NCBI GenBank assembly: GCA_937965735.1
Contig: CALCKU010000055.1
Span: 1 to 48,089 of the forward strand
Reading direction: 5' to 3'
Origin: an uncultured Caulobacterales bacterium
Lineage (GTDB): Bacteria > Pseudomonadota > Alphaproteobacteria > Caulobacterales > Maricaulaceae
Length of the DNA stretch: 48,089 nt
Part shown: positions 10,063 to 19,939 of the stretch, piece after piece
Numbering within the stretch: the stretch's first letter is position 1
Layout: every line of letters starts with the position of its first letter
Program-made: the position numbers and the translations under genes
The notes under the pieces: generated by a model
Seen by the model: only the letters and a program-made list of their open reading frames with translations
The model's database searches: none
Told to the model about the DNA's origin: nothing

Positions 10063-10677
10063 ATGCCATTACTCCTAAAAGATACGCAAATTGTTGTTGC
10101 CTCGCATAATGAAGGCAAGGTGCGCGAGATACGGGAACTCTTAACGCCTTTTGGGATTATTACCTTAAGCGCAAAAGAACTGGGTCTGCCCGAACCGGAT
10201 GAAACTGAACCCAGTTTTGCAGGCAATGCAGAGATTAAAGCACGGTCCGCCGCTGATCTTTCGGGTCTGCCCGCCTTGTCCGATGATAGCGGTCTGGCTG
10301 TGGACGCGCTCAATGGCGAGCCAGGGATTTTCGCGGCCCGTTGGGCCGAAGTTCCAAAATTTGAAGGCGGTGGACGGGATTTTGATATGGCTATGTGGCA
10401 TGTTAATGACCGAATGCAAGGGCATTCGGACCGTTCGGCGCGCTTCATCTGCGCCCTTTGTCTCGCCTTTCCAAGAGGTGAAGCTCATATTTATGAAGGC
10501 AAGGTAGAAGGCGAAATCATTTGGCCACCGCGCGGGAACAAAGGGTTTGGTTATGACCCGATTTTTCAAGCGCGTGGCGATAAGATCACATTTGCGGAAA
10601 TGGAACCTGCGGCTAAACATGCAAAATCCCACCGGGCAGATGCTTTTAATAAATTTATTCTTGATGCCTTAAAATGA
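10063..10677 (+). CDS. rdgB: Non-canonical purine NTP pyrophosphatase (RdgB/HAM1)
   Basis: VVASHNEGKVREIRELL, SFAGNAEIKARSAA, LSDDSGLAVDALNGEPGIFAARWA. Confidence 0.96.
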   Translation: MPLLLKDTQIVVASHNEGKVREIRELLTPFGIITLSAKELGLPEPDETEPSFAGNAEIKARSAADLSGLPALSDDSGLAVDALNGEPGIFAARWAEVPKFEGGGRDFDMAMWHVNDRMQGHSDRSARFICALCLAFPRGEAHIYEGKVEGEIIWPPRGNKGFGYDPIFQARGDKITFAEMEPAAKHAKSHRADAFNKFILDALK

Positions 10678-10719
10678 TAGGGGCGATAGGCTTTATGTCT
10701 TTCAAACCCATAGACTTCC

Positions 10720-11886
10720 GTGCTGAATATTAATTCTGTTGAAATTGATTCTGGTGAAAATGCGCCGCTCTCGGTCTATGTGCATTGGCCTTATTGTGCC
10801 CGTATCTGTCCGTATTGCGATTTTAATGTTTATAAAAATAAACCCGACTCTGACCTCACGGCGTCTATTATAGCGGATTTAAAAGCGTGGCGGGAACTAA
10901 CGGGGCCTCGAAAAATTCAAAGCCTTCATTTTGGCGGCGGAACGCCCTCGCTTATGCGTGCACATGATATTGCGCACATTATTGAAACTGTGGGACACGT
11001 TTGGCACTATTGCGACACGCCTGAAATAGCGCTGGAGGCCAATCCAGCAGACGCCCATAAAGCGCGCTGGACTGAGTTTAAACAGGCTGGAATAAACCGC
11101 CTTTCACTTGGCGTTCAAAGTTTTAACGACACGGCGCTTAAACTGTTAGGGCGCGATCATAATGCAGACGCAGCGCGTAAAGCCCTTGCGCTTTGCGCAG
11201 AGACTTTCGAGGCTTTTTCACTCGACCTGATTTACGGATGGTCTGGACAAGACACCGCCTTATTACACAGTGATATTGAAACCGCATTGCGCTATAATCC
11301 ACCACATATTTCCGCTTACCAACTGACAATCGAAGACAATACGGCCTTTGGGCGCGCTTTAGGGCGAGGGGATAACCGAGCGGTCAATGCAGATGAAAGT
11401 GCAAATTTCTTTGAAACAGTCGCCGCGCAGTTAACACAAGCGGGTTATAATCATTATGAAATTTCAAATTTTGCAAAATCTGGTTTTGAATCTCGCCATA
11501 ATTTAGGATATTGGGAAGGCCAAGATTATGTCGGGGTTGGGCCAGGCGCCCATGGGCGTTACACTCAGAATTATATTCGACATGCCACAATATGTGAATC
11601 CAATCCCGCCCTGTATTCTCAACGCGTAAAAGAACAGGGTATCGGCCTGAAAGATATACAGGCTTTGTCGCGTACGGAACGCTCGGACGAATATTTGATT
11701 ATGGGGCTTCGTATCAGTAAAGGCATTTCCCTAGCCCGTTATGAACAGCTCGGCGGAACCCTCAACCAAGCGGCTATGGCCTATCTCATTCAAGACGGTT
11801 TTTTGCAAATCCGCGATAATCACCTACAAGCCAGTGCGAAGGGGCGTTTAGTGCTCAATCATTTGACACAACAGCTTTTGACCTAA
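10720..11886 (+). CDS. hemW: Radical SAM heme chaperone HemW (GTG start)
   Basis: SVYVHWPYCARICPYCDFNVY (CxxxCxxC), LHFGGGTPSLM, GVQSFND; follows rdgB. Confidence 0.94.
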   Translation: MLNINSVEIDSGENAPLSVYVHWPYCARICPYCDFNVYKNKPDSDLTASIIADLKAWRELTGPRKIQSLHFGGGTPSLMRAHDIAHIIETVGHVWHYCDTPEIALEANPADAHKARWTEFKQAGINRLSLGVQSFNDTALKLLGRDHNADAARKALALCAETFEAFSLDLIYGWSGQDTALLHSDIETALRYNPPHISAYQLTIEDNTAFGRALGRGDNRAVNADESANFFETVAAQLTQAGYNHYEISNFAKSGFESRHNLGYWEGQDYVGVGPGAHGRYTQNYIRHATICESNPALYSQRVKEQGIGLKDIQALSRTERSDEYLIMGLRISKGISLARYEQLGGTLNQAAMAYLIQDGFLQIRDNHLQASAKGRLVLNHLTQQLLT

Positions 11887-11918
11887 TCCACGATATGTTA
11901 ACGCTTGAATGCATGTCG

Positions 11919-11960
11919 CTTAAAACATTTATCTTGAAACACTTATCTTGAAACACTCAT
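11919..11960. repeat. Three tandem 14-bp units between hemW and lpoA-like gene
   Basis: cttaaaacatttat / cttgaaacacttat / cttgaaacactcat. Confidence 0.9.
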
Positions 11961-11970
11961 TTTGGAGACA

Positions 11971-13410
11971 TCAAGACGGGCCAAGCGTGTTGCGAGGCGC
12001 AGCTTCCACGATTTCAAACCGTCCATTTCTGATTTGATAAATCGCTAGAGCGCGATCGGGTGTACCGTCTGGGTTAAAGCGAACCAAACCGTCTGCGCCA
12101 AAAAATCCGCGCGGGTCTTCAATACGCGCGCGACGACCTCTTGGATCACCATCCGCAACAATGACACCAAAATTTACGGCGTCATACGCTAAGGACGCTA
12201 AGCGCGACGGATCTTGGCCATAAGTGCGGTCAAAATTTACGTCAAATTCACGCCGTGCATCTTGATCTGGCCCTGCAAATAAACCGCCTGAAAGTGCGGG
12301 TTCGCGCACGGTTTCTTCACGGTGCCATAAACTTGTTCCAAGGAATTGAACATCCGCCATACCATCTTCATAATATAAGAGAGGCGGGGCGAGTGAACGG
12401 AGAGCCGTGCCGCCTTCGGGCAAGAGTATGGCTTCAAAGACCATTGGGCCTTCACCGTCATTCTCCGCTTCGGCTTTGGCAAATTTTTGACCTAAGCGGC
12501 GCGCTGGGGCATCCATAACCGTAATATCGTCCCCGTCATAGGTTTCGCTCGCTGTAAGCTCTCCGCCCGTTTTTTTTATTTGTTGCGCATATTCCGCCGA
12601 TACGCGGCGACCATATTCGCTTTCTGGGCCGATAAAGGCAAACCGTGAAACGCCGAGCGTTCGCGCGTAATCCACAATTCGTCTCACTTCCGCCTCTGGC
12701 GGAAAGCTTAAGAGATAGGTTCCATTACCAGCGGCTTTTTGGTCTGTAGAAAACGCAATTATAGGTGTCTTCGCCCGTCTCGCTTCGCGACTCGCCGCTT
12801 TAACTGAACCTGATAGAATCGGGCCGAGTATGACATCAACGCCCGATTTTGTCGCCGATTGTACAGCCGCCCGAGCGCCTGATACTGTGCCTTGCGTATC
12901 AAGTGCAACCAAGACCGTGTCCGCTTCGCTGCGGTCAAAAATCGCCATTTCAGCCGCCTGCATCATAGAGGCGGCTTCAGCGCGAAGACGTGTCGATTTC
13001 GCACTAAATGGTAAAAGAAGCGCAAGACGCTTAATATCCCGACCCCGCATATGCGGCGGCGTTAGACCCTCCTGCTTAGCATTTTGATTGTTTTCTGCCG
13101 AAGGGGTTGGATCGGTTTGAGGCGGTTGTGGAGTCGGTGTGACTTCGGGGAGCTCTGGCAGTTCTGGAAGTTCTGCGACAGGGGCCTGTGTCGGAGTTTT
13201 AACTGGGGCTGGTACATTCGTGGTCTGACATGCCGTTATGCAGGTCATTGCGAAAAGCGACACGCCGAGCTTAACCAGACGAGTTTGAATCACTTTCGTC
13301 TGAGTCACGTGATTTTTACTCAGGCCGACCCTAACAAAGCGTCTTGCACTTTGCTTAGGCGCAACCCATTTTTTTTCTCGGAGCGCATCTATACTGAATT
13401 GTTTCGCCAT
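11971..13410 (-). CDS. Penicillin-binding protein activator (LpoA-like, type 1 periplasmic-binding fold lipoprotein)
   Basis: Lipobox ITAC in LGVSLFAMTCITACQTT; Leu/Ile/Val-binding-like body; divergent to rsmI as in the yraL-yraM locus. Confidence 0.8.
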   Translation of the reverse strand: MAKQFSIDALREKKWVAPKQSARRFVRVGLSKNHVTQTKVIQTRLVKLGVSLFAMTCITACQTTNVPAPVKTPTQAPVAELPELPELPEVTPTPQPPQTDPTPSAENNQNAKQEGLTPPHMRGRDIKRLALLLPFSAKSTRLRAEAASMMQAAEMAIFDRSEADTVLVALDTQGTVSGARAAVQSATKSGVDVILGPILSGSVKAASREARRAKTPIIAFSTDQKAAGNGTYLLSFPPEAEVRRIVDYARTLGVSRFAFIGPESEYGRRVSAEYAQQIKKTGGELTASETYDGDDITVMDAPARRLGQKFAKAEAENDGEGPMVFEAILLPEGGTALRSLAPPLLYYEDGMADVQFLGTSLWHREETVREPALSGGLFAGPDQDARREFDVNFDRTYGQDPSRLASLAYDAVNFGVIVADGDPRGRRARIEDPRGFFGADGLVRFNPDGTPDRALAIYQIRNGRFEIVEAAPRNTLGPS

Positions 13411-13441
13411 CTGACTTTAAACCTATTAGAGTGACATTACC

Positions 13442-14404
13442 ATGTCTGAAAATTTTCCAAATACTATAAGCCAAGTCAAGAATACGCAATCCTTTAACCC
13501 AGATAAGCCCAGTCCATTTTCCGATGACACTGGGCTTGCGACCCTTGATAATTTATCAATGCAAACGCGTCCTGCAAAAGCAGAATCAGGCGTACTCTAT
13601 ATTGTAGCAACGCCGATAGGAAACCTACGGGATATAACGCTCCGCGCTTTAGATATATTGAGTTCAGTCGATGAAATTTTGGCTGAAGATACGCGCCAAA
13701 GCCGAAAATTGCTTGATGCCTATCGTTTGAAAACACCGCTATCCGCTTTGCATGATTACAATGAATCAGGGCGGATTGAGGCAATATTAAACGGCTTATC
13801 GCAAGGACGCTCTTACGCGCAAATTAGTGATGCGGGGACGCCGCTCGTCTCTGATCCCGGATATAAAGTGGTCGGTGCGGCGATAGAGGCCGGCTATTCC
13901 GTTATACCGCTTCCGGGAGCCTCTGCCGTTCTAGCAGCCCTTATTACCTCAGGCTTACCGTCCAATATATTTACATTTGGCGGGTTTTTACCGTCAAAAT
14001 CAGCAGCGCGCCTTAAAATGCTAGAACGCTTTAAATCCGTTGACGGCACGCTCCTCTTTTTTGAAACCGCTAAGCGTATTGAGAAAAGCCTCAAAGATGT
14101 AGAAACCGTTTTGGGCGACCGCCCTGCGGCGCTCGCACGAGAGCTTACAAAAAAGTTTGAAGAAACACGGCGCGGCACGGTTTCTGAACTCATAAAATCG
14201 GTCAAAGACACTTTGCCCCGCGGCGAAATCGTTTTAATCTTAGGGCCATCAAACAGTCCCGACCGATGGGACGAAGCCAAAGTCAAAGCCCGCCTAAAGG
14301 ATGATTTGAAAGCCTTGGGGGTCAAACGCGCCAGTCTTGAAATTTCACAACAATCGGGCTGGTCAAAGCGAGACGTGTATCAACTCGCGCTCTCCCTGAA
14401 ATAG
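13442..14404 (+). CDS. rsmI: 16S rRNA (cytidine(1402)-2'-O)-methyltransferase RsmI (possible true start 13559)
   Basis: LYIVATPIGNLRDITLRAL, EDTRQSRKLL, ISDAGTPLVSDPGY. Confidence 0.95.
   Translation: MSENFPNTISQVKNTQSFNPDKPSPFSDDTGLATLDNLSMQTRPAKAESGVLYIVATPIGNLRDITLRALDILSSVDEILAEDTRQSRKLLDAYRLKTPLSALHDYNESGRIEAILNGLSQGRSYAQISDAGTPLVSDPGYKVVGAAIEAGYSVIPLPGASAVLAALITSGLPSNIFTFGGFLPSKSAARLKMLERFKSVDGTLLFFETAKRIEKSLKDVETVLGDRPAALARELTKKFEETRRGTVSELIKSVKDTLPRGEIVLILGPSNSPDRWDEAKVKARLKDDLKALGVKRASLEISQQSGWSKRDVYQLALSLK
13505..13537. promoter_or_regulatory. Perfect 9-bp inverted repeat within annotated 5' end of rsmI
   Basis: aagcccagt-ccattttccgatgac-actgggctt. Confidence 0.7.
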
Positions 14405-14418
14405 GCGCGCTGCTTGCT

Positions 14419-14793
14419 ATGGCCGTAAAGACGATAATAAGCCGTCAAAAACGTGAAGCGTTGGGGCGCCGCGCGGAAACTCTCGCCAGTTGGTATTTAC
14501 GCGCCAAAGGGTACAGGATATTAGCGCGGCGTTATAAATCGCGCCACGGCGAAATTGATATTATTGCTCGCAAAAAAGGCACACTCGCGATTATCGAAGT
14601 GAAATATAGGCAATCACGCCGTATGGCAGAGGACAGTATATCGATAAAAGCCCGAAAAAGAATTGGCCGCGCAACACAGGATTATGTGGCCCATCATAAA
14701 ACCGCCCAAGGCCTCGCAATACGGTTTGATGCTATATATCAAATACCCAAAATGCGTCTGATACACAAAATTGATTTATGGCGTGAATATTAA
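14419..14793 (+). CDS. YraN/UPF0102 family endonuclease-like protein
   Basis: GRRAETLASWYLRAKGYRILARRYKSRHGEIDIIARKKGTLAIIEVKYR. Confidence 0.92.
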   Translation: MAVKTIISRQKREALGRRAETLASWYLRAKGYRILARRYKSRHGEIDIIARKKGTLAIIEVKYRQSRRMAEDSISIKARKRIGRATQDYVAHHKTAQGLAIRFDAIYQIPKMRLIHKIDLWREY

Positions 14794-14909
14794 AGAGCCT
14801 TAACCCTTTGGCTTGGTAATCTTTAGATAAGCATTTTGCTTTAATCTTATTTCAAATTTAACCATAATATCTTTTGCGAGATATTGACTTTGGCCCAAAG
14901 TGCAAAATT

Positions 14910-15962
14910 ATGAAGTCAAAATTACTTATAATTCCCTTTTCCATCGCCCTATTATCATCGCCCCTGTTTATATCAGGGTGCGCGGTAACATCCGCTGGCG
15001 TTAAACCGGGTGATGAACGTAACCTTGTTCGTTCTGTTCGGGATGTTAATGCGGCGAGAGCGATTAAAGCCCGTATGAAACGCGCTTACGGATTTAAACT
15101 CGGCGGTGTGAATGTGGACGTTGCACAAGGCATTGTTCTATTGGCTGGAAATGTCCAAAGACCCGAAGACCGCCTTGAAGCGGAGCGGATTGCTTGGTCT
15201 GCCCCCAATATTGTTAAAGTCGGCAATGAAATTTTACTGAAAGAGAAACAAAGCCCGATCCGAAATACCAAAGATGGACTTTTGCAACAATCGGTTCGCG
15301 CGCGATTAACCGCCGATAAAGCCGTAAAAGGGCGGAATATCAATTTAGAAGTCCATGACGGAATTGTCTATTTGCTGGGTGTCGCTCGCTCGCCACAAGA
15401 GCTTGAACGGGCCGCCCATATTGCCAGTACGACAAAAGGAACACGCGAAGTCATCTCTTATGTTAAAGTCGCGGGTGATCCTGCATTTATAAGTGCCGCA
15501 AGCGCAAGATCGACCTATGCGTCATCGGCTGGGGCTATTGGAGGCTCGATCCCTTATAGTGCGCCGCCCAGTCAATACGGGGTTGCGCCTCCGCCAAATG
15601 TTCCGAGTTACCGCCCCTTACCTGAAGCTTTGAGCGCGGAACCCACACCCAGCCCTACCCCGCAAAGCCTTGCGCCTTTAGCGGCTCCAACGCCTGCGCC
15701 TCGTCTGCCTGACGCCTTGCCAGACACAGAACCTTACTTTGTTGATCCCGTCACCAAAGAGCGGATTGAGATTCCGCCGGGTGTTGTCCCCATTCCGTTT
15801 ATCCCAGACCAAGGGCCAGGTAGCCTGGGTGCAGGCGGCACACCGCCGCCAGGCGCTGCTGTTGACCCGTATTATATCGATCCAGATAGCGGGACAAAAA
15901 TCCCCGTTGTCTATTTCAGCAATGGACAATTCGCGATTCGCAGTCAGGATTTAATTCGGTAA
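14910..15962 (+). CDS. BON-domain lipoprotein (DolP/YraP-like) with proline-rich C-terminal extension (ORF track start 14874)
   Basis: Lipobox ISGC; two BON-like repeats (GVNVDVAQGIVLLAGNVQRPEDRLEAERIAW; NINLEVHDGIVYLLGVARSPQELERAAHIA). Confidence 0.85.
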   Translation: MKSKLLIIPFSIALLSSPLFISGCAVTSAGVKPGDERNLVRSVRDVNAARAIKARMKRAYGFKLGGVNVDVAQGIVLLAGNVQRPEDRLEAERIAWSAPNIVKVGNEILLKEKQSPIRNTKDGLLQQSVRARLTADKAVKGRNINLEVHDGIVYLLGVARSPQELERAAHIASTTKGTREVISYVKVAGDPAFISAASARSTYASSAGAIGGSIPYSAPPSQYGVAPPPNVPSYRPLPEALSAEPTPSPTPQSLAPLAAPTPAPRLPDALPDTEPYFVDPVTKERIEIPPGVVPIPFIPDQGPGSLGAGGTPPPGAAVDPYYIDPDSGTKIPVVYFSNGQFAIRSQDLIR

Positions 15963-15967
15963 CTAGA

Positions 15968-15993
15968 AATACGCGGTTTTATATCGCGGTATT
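15968..15993. terminator. Possible bidirectional hairpin between convergent BON gene and rbfA
   Basis: aatacgcg-gttttatat-cgcggtatt (8 bp, one bulge); no T run. Confidence 0.4.
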
Positions 15994-16040
15994 ACACCCC
16001 GTTGCATCATATTGCGAAATCCGCGGGCTGTCTGATCTGG

Positions 16041-16418
16041 TTAGCCCAAATCCTGTTTCACTTTAGGTTGATTAAGAAGCGCTTGCATTTCACTGGCGGT
16101 TTCAAAACTTGTATCTTCGACAAATTTCAAACGCGGTGTGGATTTCATTTCCATTTCATGGCCCAATCGACCGCGTAGAAAGCTAGAACACCGCCCTAAT
16201 GCCGCCACGACTTTGGGCGTATCGCCGCCGCCAAGCGGAGCGGCATAGACAATCGCGTGTTTAAGATCAGGGGACACACGCACTTCGGAAATCGTCACAG
16301 AGACGCCCTTTAAGTCAGGGTCGCGCAAATGTTCTTTGGTAATGATTTCAGCCAAAGCGCGACGAATAAGTTCACCCGCTTTGAGCTGTCTTTGTGTTGG
16401 CGCTTTATGTTTAGCCAT
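16041..16418 (-). CDS. rbfA: 30S ribosome-binding factor RbfA
   Basis: RQLKAGELIRRALAEIITKEHLRDPDLKGVSVTISEVRVSPDLKHAIVY; directly after infB. Confidence 0.94.
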   Translation of the reverse strand: MAKHKAPTQRQLKAGELIRRALAEIITKEHLRDPDLKGVSVTISEVRVSPDLKHAIVYAAPLGGGDTPKVVAALGRCSSFLRGRLGHEMEMKSTPRLKFVEDTSFETASEMQALLNQPKVKQDLG

Positions 16419-16430
16419 AGGGCAAAGCGC

Positions 16431-19025
16431 CTAGTCTAACTTACGTTCAAGCATTTCAACCGTAAAGCACTCGATTTGGTCACCTTTGCGTAGATCGTGA
16501 TAACCCGCAAAGCCCATACCGCATTCCATACCCGCTTGTACTTTTTGAACCTCTTCTTTGAAACGCTTAAGCGTTGATAGCTCACCCTCGTGAATCACCA
16601 CATCATCACGTAAGAGACGTACACCAGCACCGCGTTCGACGCGGCCCTCAGTAACACGACACCCAGCAATCTTGCCGAGTTTAGAAATATCAAAGATTTC
16701 CAAAGCTTCAGCGTAACCAATAAAGGTTTCGCGGCGTTCAGGTTGCAACATACCTTCAAGCGCGCCCTTAATCTCTTCAAGGACTTGGTAAATCACAGAA
16801 TAATACCGAATTTCGACACCTTCGCGCTCGGCCAATTCCTTGGCTTGACGATTAGCACGAACATTAAAAGCCAGAATTGGAGATTCGGATGACTTTGCTA
16901 ACATCACATCCGATTCAGAGACCCCACCCGCAGCCGAATAAACCACACGCGCGCTCACTTCATCATTCCCCAAACGCTCTAATGAATTTTTAATGGCTTC
17001 CGCAGAGCCTTGAACATCGGCTTTGACCAATAAAGTCATTTCGGAGATAACCTTGTTCTGCAACTTAGCCATCATTTGTTCCATTGAGGCTAAAGCATTC
17101 GGCGCGCTAGAGGCTTTCTTACGCGCTTCACGTTCACGGTATTCCGTGATTTCACGCGCTTTCGCTTCAGATTCAACCACAGCAAATGGCTCACCAGGCG
17201 CAGGTGCACCATCAAGTCCCATAACCAAAACGGGTTGGGATGGCCCCGCCAATTTAAGCTGTGCATTACGCTCATCCATCATGGCTTTGACTTTGCCCCA
17301 ATATTGACCCGCAACGATAATGTCACCGCGTTTAATTTGACCGCGTTTGACAAGGAAGGTTGAAACAGGGCCACGACCTTTTTCAATTTTAGATTCGATC
17401 ACAAGACCATCCGCATTACGCTCTGGATTGGCTTTCAGGTCCATCAATTCTGCTTGGTTTGTGATCGCTTCGACTAAATCATCCAGACCTGTCTTTTTGA
17501 GGGCCGAGACCTGAACCGCCTGTGTTTCACCCGACATAGATTCTGTGACGACTTCGTGTTGCAAAAGATCTGTTTCAACCTTCACCGGATTGGCTTCATA
17601 AGCGTCCATTTTATTGATCGCAACGATGATCGGCGTATTCGCCGCTCGCGCATATTTAATCGATTCGATCGTTTGCGGCATGATGCCTTCATCAGCCGCC
17701 ACAACCAAAATGACAATATCCACAGCTTCCGCACCGCGCGTCCGCATTTCAGAGAACGCGGCATGACCCGGCGTATCTAAAACCGTAATCTTCTCACCGT
17801 TTTTCAACTTTAATTGATAGGCACCGATATGCTGCGTAATGCCGCCAGCTTCGCCGCCGACAACATCTGTCGAACGGAGCGCATCCAGCAAGGATGTTTT
17901 CCCGTGATCAACATGACCCATAATCGCAATCACAGGCGGACGCGGTTTAAGCTTGCTTTCATCTTCGTCTTTATCATCTTGCAAGAAATCATGCTCAACA
18001 TCCGACTCTGCAACACGTTTAACCGTGTGTCCAAAATCCTCAACGATTAATTGCGCCGTATCCGCATCCAAAGCGTCATGCATTTTAATCATGGAACCCT
18101 GTTTCATCAAATACTTAACAACATCGGCAGCGCGCTCACTCATACGGTTCGCCAAATCAGCGACAGTAATCGTTTCGGGAACAACAACTTCGCGCGTCAC
18201 CTTATCACGGCGGTCGCCGCGTTGACGGGCTTTTTCTTTTTCACGCGCACGGCGCATAGAGGCCAATGAGCGTTGACGCTCATCATCCCCCGCCAGCGCA
18301 CTCACAATTGTCAGCTTTCCCTGACGACGCCGATCATTAGATTTAGAAGAGCGGTTTGCAGGGGGCGGCGGTGTTCGCTTTTTCTTAATACGTCCACCAG
18401 CCTTCTCAAGCTCGGATAAACCTGTACCATCATCGGATAGAATTTTTTGTGCCGCTGTCGGAGCCCGTCGGGCTTCTTCGGCTTCGGCGCGTTTACGCTC
18501 GTCTTCTTCCTCTTGAAGCCGCCGAAGCTCAGCTTCCTCTTCAGCTTTACGTTTGGCTTCAAGGACGGCTTTTTCTTCTTCCATACGGCGTTTACGGTCC
18601 GCTTCTTCGGCTAAGCGGCGTTCTTCGCGCGCACTTTGCTCAGCAGAGGCTTTATTAATCGCCGTTTGACGCTTTAAATATTCTTCTTTTGAAAGCCCTA
18701 GCTCTTTTGCCGCACGGGCAATTTCATCGACCTGCGGCGCTTTGGGGGTCGCATTGGGCTTACGTGCAACCGTATTTGTCGAAGCGGGGGTTTCAGATCT
18801 GTTTGCCGATGCAGACGCACTCGCATTCGGCGCTGGTTTTGTAGACGGCGCAGGTTTCCCAGACGGGGCTGCGCCCGGAACGCCGACAACGCGCCGCTTT
18901 TTCTTTTCAACCACAACGGATTTTGACCGTCCCCCTGAAAAGTTTTGGCGAACCGTACCCGAGCCGCCCTTAAGAGACAGGGGCCTGCGCGGTGTATTTG
19001 GTTTTTTATCGTTAGTATCGTTCAT
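16431..19025 (-). CDS. infB: Translation initiation factor IF-2
   Basis: [27 protein letters not shown]; charged repetitive N-terminal region. Confidence 0.98.
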   Translation of the reverse strand: MNDTNDKKPNTPRRPLSLKGGSGTVRQNFSGGRSKSVVVEKKKRRVVGVPGAAPSGKPAPSTKPAPNASASASANRSETPASTNTVARKPNATPKAPQVDEIARAAKELGLSKEEYLKRQTAINKASAEQSAREERRLAEEADRKRRMEEEKAVLEAKRKAEEEAELRRLQEEEDERKRAEAEEARRAPTAAQKILSDDGTGLSELEKAGGRIKKKRTPPPPANRSSKSNDRRRQGKLTIVSALAGDDERQRSLASMRRAREKEKARQRGDRRDKVTREVVVPETITVADLANRMSERAADVVKYLMKQGSMIKMHDALDADTAQLIVEDFGHTVKRVAESDVEHDFLQDDKDEDESKLKPRPPVIAIMGHVDHGKTSLLDALRSTDVVGGEAGGITQHIGAYQLKLKNGEKITVLDTPGHAAFSEMRTRGAEAVDIVILVVAADEGIMPQTIESIKYARAANTPIIVAINKMDAYEANPVKVETDLLQHEVVTESMSGETQAVQVSALKKTGLDDLVEAITNQAELMDLKANPERNADGLVIESKIEKGRGPVSTFLVKRGQIKRGDIIVAGQYWGKVKAMMDERNAQLKLAGPSQPVLVMGLDGAPAPGEPFAVVESEAKAREITEYREREARKKASSAPNALASMEQMMAKLQNKVISEMTLLVKADVQGSAEAIKNSLERLGNDEVSARVVYSAAGGVSESDVMLAKSSESPILAFNVRANRQAKELAEREGVEIRYYSVIYQVLEEIKGALEGMLQPERRETFIGYAEALEIFDISKLGKIAGCRVTEGRVERGAGVRLLRDDVVIHEGELSTLKRFKEEVQKVQAGMECGMGFAGYHDLRKGDQIECFTVEMLERKLD

Positions 19026-19032
19026 TTCATCT

Positions 19033-19129
19033 CGCTTACGAGCGGGTCATAACGCCACTCTTTAAAATGGCATTTTGCCACTATTCCAGTCATTTAGGTT
19101 AGAGTTGACCAGTGGGTCGTAATCTAACC
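19033..19129 (-). promoter_or_regulatory. Structured infB 5' leader
   Basis: ggttaga...gacc-agtg-ggtc...tctaacc (19097-19129), tggca-ttt-tgcca (19068-19080), cgct-tacg-agcg (19033-19044). Confidence 0.45.
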
Positions 19130-19207
19130 GTCTTGATTTTATATTCAACACTCAATCATCAGCTTTAAGAGTTTTAATTAAGCGTACTGTGTTCATAATA
19201 TTACGCC

Positions 19208-19930
19208 TTAACTCGACTTAGTTGAATGCAATTCATGTCCTCTGTCGGGCCACGCATCGGGAATCAGTTGAACAAACCCTTTTAGGCGTGTGATTTCAGG
19301 CGCGAGGCTTCTTGAAAAACCACCCGCTTTAAGCGCTCCGTGAACCATATTCCCGCGACCAATCGCTTGGCCTAACTCATCCGAACGAAAACATCCGATC
19401 ACTTGCGCCATTGGAATCCCTAATTCATGGCTCATCGCTTTTGATAAGACCCGTATTTTCCCGCGACCATCCTCTGAACCATCGAGCGCTTCAATACGGT
19501 AAGTTAATGGAATCATTTGAGCCAAGGATTTCACTTGATCAAATCCAACGGTTAAATGCCCTGCTTTCATAGCCATAGAGATGAGACCGAGAACCCGCTT
19601 TTTCAAGAGGACCAACACTAAACCATCAAGATTATCGGGTATAATCACCTGTGATTTAAATCCACGATCAAACGCCTTTGTTTTAATGGCTTTATCAAGG
19701 CTCATAATATCAGAACTGACCCAAACACCGCGACCGGGTAATTTTTGATTAATGTCAGGCGTGACCCGATTATCAGGATCACGGACAAACCGCACCATAT
19801 CCGCCATATCCATCACAGTTCCAGAGGCGATACAGCGCCGCTCTCGGCCTTTATGACCCCGTTTGTCCTCAAAACTTTCGGGGTTAAAATCCGCTTCAGT
19901 GTCTATATTTGAGTGCCGTACGTCCTGCAT
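19208..19930 (-). CDS. YlxR (DUF448)/L7Ae-like RNA-binding protein
   Basis: RRCIASGTVMDMADMVRFVRDPDNRVTPDINQKLPGRGVWV; C-terminal L7Ae-like LLKKRVLGLISMAMKAGHLTVGFDQVK. Confidence 0.92.
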   Translation of the reverse strand: MQDVRHSNIDTEADFNPESFEDKRGHKGRERRCIASGTVMDMADMVRFVRDPDNRVTPDINQKLPGRGVWVSSDIMSLDKAIKTKAFDRGFKSQVIIPDNLDGLVLVLLKKRVLGLISMAMKAGHLTVGFDQVKSLAQMIPLTYRIEALDGSEDGRGKIRVLSKAMSHELGIPMAQVIGCFRSDELGQAIGRGNMVHGALKAGGFSRSLAPEITRLKGFVQLIPDAWPDRGHELHSTKSS

Positions 19931-19939
19931 TCTAATACT

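Noticed and set aside
10165-10632. 155-aa and other ORFs antisense to rdgB
   Set aside because: Overlap a clear RdgB coding frame.
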